A DNA stretch of 43,238 nt from Syntrophaceae bacterium CG2_30_58_14 (GTDB lineage: Bacteria > Desulfobacterota > Syntrophia > Syntrophales > UBA5619): contig MNZQ01000003.1 of NCBI GenBank assembly GCA_001873745.1, positions 1-43,238 on the forward strand, given 5' to 3'. The translations under genes and the position numbers were made by a program. The notes below the pieces were generated by a model that made no database searches, was not told where the DNA came from, and saw nothing but the letters and a program-made list of their open reading frames with translations. Of this stretch, positions 41,416-43,238 are shown in pieces. Within the stretch, counting starts at the first letter, position 1. Each line of letters begins with the position of its first letter.

Positions 41416-42878
41416 ATGAACGAAACACTCGAAAGTCTGGCGGGCCAATATCCCGATCTGGAAAAATTTCGGCGCGGCGTTCAACAACGGGTGGGAGAGG
41501 GATATTTCGAGAAAGGCGCCGAAATCCTCGTCAACCGAACCCCCGGACGGTTGGATTTGATGGGCGGCAACGATGACTACACCGGCGGTTTGGTATTTGA
41601 AACCACCATTCGCGAAGCCACCCTGGTTGCCGTCCAACCTCGTCCGGACCAAACGGTACGCTTTTTCAATCCCGCTGTAAAGGCTCTGGGGTGGAGCGAC
41701 CGAATCGAATTTTCGCTTGCCGACCTGATGGATCATGGCGGCGTCAAACCGCTGGAAGCGGTCCGCGCCTGGATCAATGCGGACCCGACGCGTTCATGGT
41801 GCGCCCATGTCCTTGGCAATTTGTATTTTCTGATCAGGCAATTCCCGGAGAAGATCAAACACGGCTTTTCTCTCTACCTTGAATCCGCTGTGCCGCTGGG
41901 CAAGGGAGTCAGCTCTTCCGCCGCTCTCGAAGTAGCCCCGATGAAGGTCATCGCGGCGATGTACGGTATTCTGGTGGAAGGCGTAGAATTGGCTTCGTGG
42001 ACGCAATGGGTGGAGATCGCCCTGACGCAATCCGCCTGTGGAATCATGGACCAACTAACCGTCGTGATGGGAGACGAGGGCTATTTTGTACCCATGCTCT
42101 GCCAGCCCTGCCAACCCCAGCCGCTGGTTAAGCTGCCCGAGAATTTGCGTCTTTGGGGAAAGACTCCGGTGTACGCCATTCGGTGGCCGGTCTTGAGTAT
42201 GAATCCGCTCGCGCGGCAACCTTTATGGGATATCGTTTCCTTTGTGATTTGGAAAAACTTGAACCCAGGCTGGATGAGAGCGGCGCCTTGCCCCGCTGGG
42301 TGGACCCCAAATGGAACGGTTACCTCGCAAACGTTTCACCTTCCCGGTTTCGCAGGGACTATGAAAACCGTCTTCCGGAAAACATCTCCGGCGAGGATTT
42401 CACCGGGATCTATCCCATTCATCTTGATCCTTTCACCCCCGTCCGCCCCGAAGTGAGTTATCCGGTGCGCGCCGCAACCCGCTATGCGGTGGATGAGAAC
42501 TGGCGCGTGCATAATTTTTTCAGCCTGCTTTCCAAACCCGCAACCATGATCGACGGCACTACGGGTTCTCTTCTCGGTGAACTCATGTATCTGGCCCATC
42601 TCGGGTACAGCGAATGCGGATTGGGGTCCGATGCCACGGATAAACTGGTTGAACTGGTGCGGGAAGAGGAGGCCCACGGCCTGCTGGGCGCCAAGATCAC
42701 GGGCGGCGGCGCCGGCGGTACGGTGGCCATCCTCGGCTGGAATACGCCCGATGCGGAAAAGGCTTTTAAGCGTGTTCTGGACCGATACGCATCCTGGAGC
42801 AAAACCGTGCCTTACGTTTTTAGCGGCTCTTCCCCGGGGAGCGATAAATTTGGCGTCCTGAGGGTCTCCTTTCCCTGA
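41416..42878 (+). pseudogene. GHMP family sugar kinase (galactokinase-like), frameshifted
   Basis: The first frame carries the galactokinase signature-like NRTPGRLDLMGGNDDYTGG (about residues 40-58) and the GHMP ATP loop ESAVPLGKGVSSSAALEVA (about 156-174); the next frame carries the rest, with YAVDENWRVHNFF, STM-type MIDGTTGSLLGELMY and the C-terminal GHMP loop AKITGGGAGGTVAIL. They join at about 42155-42158, where the GGGG run needs one more G. Restored length is about 487 residues, somewhat longer than galactokinase (about 380-400) because of an N-terminal and a middle extension. It would phosphorylate the anomeric carbon of a sugar. An AGGAGG site precedes the ATG. Divergent to the sugar operon, it is likely part of the same regulon; either decayed or misassembled by one base. 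Confidence 0.8.
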
Positions 42879-42922
42879 CGCAACCGGAGAATTCGCTTCA
42901 GCCGGGTTGACGTGGCGCCGAT

Positions 42923-43030
42923 TCAGTGCTGCGCCGTCTTGCCGATGATCTCCTTCATGATCTCCGTCGTGCCGCCGCCGATGCTCAGGATCCGGGAGTC
43001 GCGGTAGAGCCGCTCGACAAGATACTTTAT
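42923..43030 (-). pseudogene. Remnant of an acyl-CoA dehydrogenase gene (C-terminus only)
   Basis: On the minus strand the frame reads KYLVERLYRDSRILSIGG, then GTTEIMKEIIGKTAQH and a stop. The RDxRIxxIxxGTxEIMK pattern is the C-terminal signature of acyl-CoA dehydrogenases. Upstream the frame carries a few unrelated codons and closes at a stop at 43055-43057, so about 350 N-terminal residues are missing. A gene fragment left by recombination or an assembly join. Confidence 0.75.
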
Positions 43031-43059
43031 ATGCCGTCCGGTCACCTGATTAATTTATT

Positions 43060-43238
43060 GAAGTCAACGAGGAAGGTCGACGCGTGTTTGTAGCAGATTA
43101 CAACCCGAACTGCTTAACCAAAAAGACATGTGCTGGTTATCGCTGTCACCTACGAGTCAAGGGTTTTCGTTTTTCAATTGACGTTACGATAACTAGTTGA
43201 AACAAAGTATACGTGTCGATGTTAACGTTTTATTGACT
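43060..43238. other. Gene-free, AT-richer end of the window
   Basis: The last 180 bases are visibly richer in A and T than the rest and hold no gene, repeat or recognisable site. With the truncated acyl-CoA dehydrogenase next to it, this looks like the edge of a foreign insertion or a contig-end artefact. Confidence 0.45.

Noticed and set aside
1-43238. CRISPR arrays, tRNA, rRNA, complete insertion sequences or prophage genes
   Set aside because: No regularly spaced direct repeats, no tRNA- or rRNA-like stretch, and no transposase, integrase or phage structural protein was seen on either strand.

Overview
The window looks like chromosome from a GC-rich anaerobic bacterium, most plausibly a Desulfobacterota (deltaproteobacterial, Syntrophobacterales- or Geobacter-like) species. 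The basis is family-level: a Geobacter-type citramalate synthase, abundant TctABC (TTT) carboxylate transporters, 2[4Fe-4S] ferredoxin proteins and dispersed palindromic repeats of the type common in such genomes. This is inference; no rRNA or tRNA gene lies in the window and no search was run.

Layout. (1) 2-2392: the end of a TctC gene, then TctB and TctA. (2) 2522-4140: a frameshifted AbiEii-type toxin remnant, a small secreted protein, a cupin and two kinds of palindromic repeat. (3) 4352-12889: housekeeping genes (murJ, DUF167, yggT, an alpha/beta hydrolase, proC, an RNase E/G, a YrdC protein, cimA). cimA is preceded by what looks like a classical isoleucine attenuator: promoter, short leader peptide with three adjacent Ile codons, and a hairpin-plus-T-run terminator. 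(4) 13150-21608, plus strand: ferredoxin protein, Cys/His partner protein, damaged TctC, TctB, TctA, a second ferredoxin/partner pair, an M29/NicX-like metalloenzyme and an MmgE/PrpD protein. (5) 21662-29871, minus strand, converging on the previous block: amidohydrolase, FCD-type GntR regulator, a third ferredoxin/partner pair, TctC, TctB, TctA and an amidase. (6) 29988-31140: a degenerate ParB-like gene and a cupin. (7) 31142-41232, minus strand: a ten-gene sugar operon (ABC transporter, DhnA-type aldolase, FGGY kinase, AraA/FucI-like isomerase, DeoR regulator, TIM-like isomerase, YjbQ), with a divergent, frameshifted GHMP sugar kinase at 41416-42878. (8) 42923 to the end: a remnant of an acyl-CoA dehydrogenase gene and an AT-richer tail with no gene.

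The most interesting content is the two-gene module, a roughly 240-residue protein with an N-terminal 2[4Fe-4S] ferredoxin domain followed by a roughly 220-residue partner with invariant TMCGH and CxCG(I/L)FN motifs. It occurs three times in 15 kb, always beside TctCBA genes, and twice in the same order (ferredoxin, partner, tctC, tctB, tctA). The two clusters carry near-identical promoters in which a perfect TTGTCGACAA palindrome fills the -35/-10 spacer. That is the kind of site bound by FCD-type GntR repressors, and one is encoded inside the minus-strand cluster. I read this as a single regulon for uptake and redox-linked metabolism of one or more carboxylates or amides; the substrate and the partner's chemistry are unknown.

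The sugar operon reads as a complete route: import, aldose-to-ketose isomerisation, ketose phosphorylation, aldol cleavage to DHAP plus an aldehyde, and triose-phosphate isomerisation. At least three genes (AbiEii, second TctC, GHMP kinase) are broken by single-base changes in homopolymer runs, so assembly error has to be weighed against true decay.
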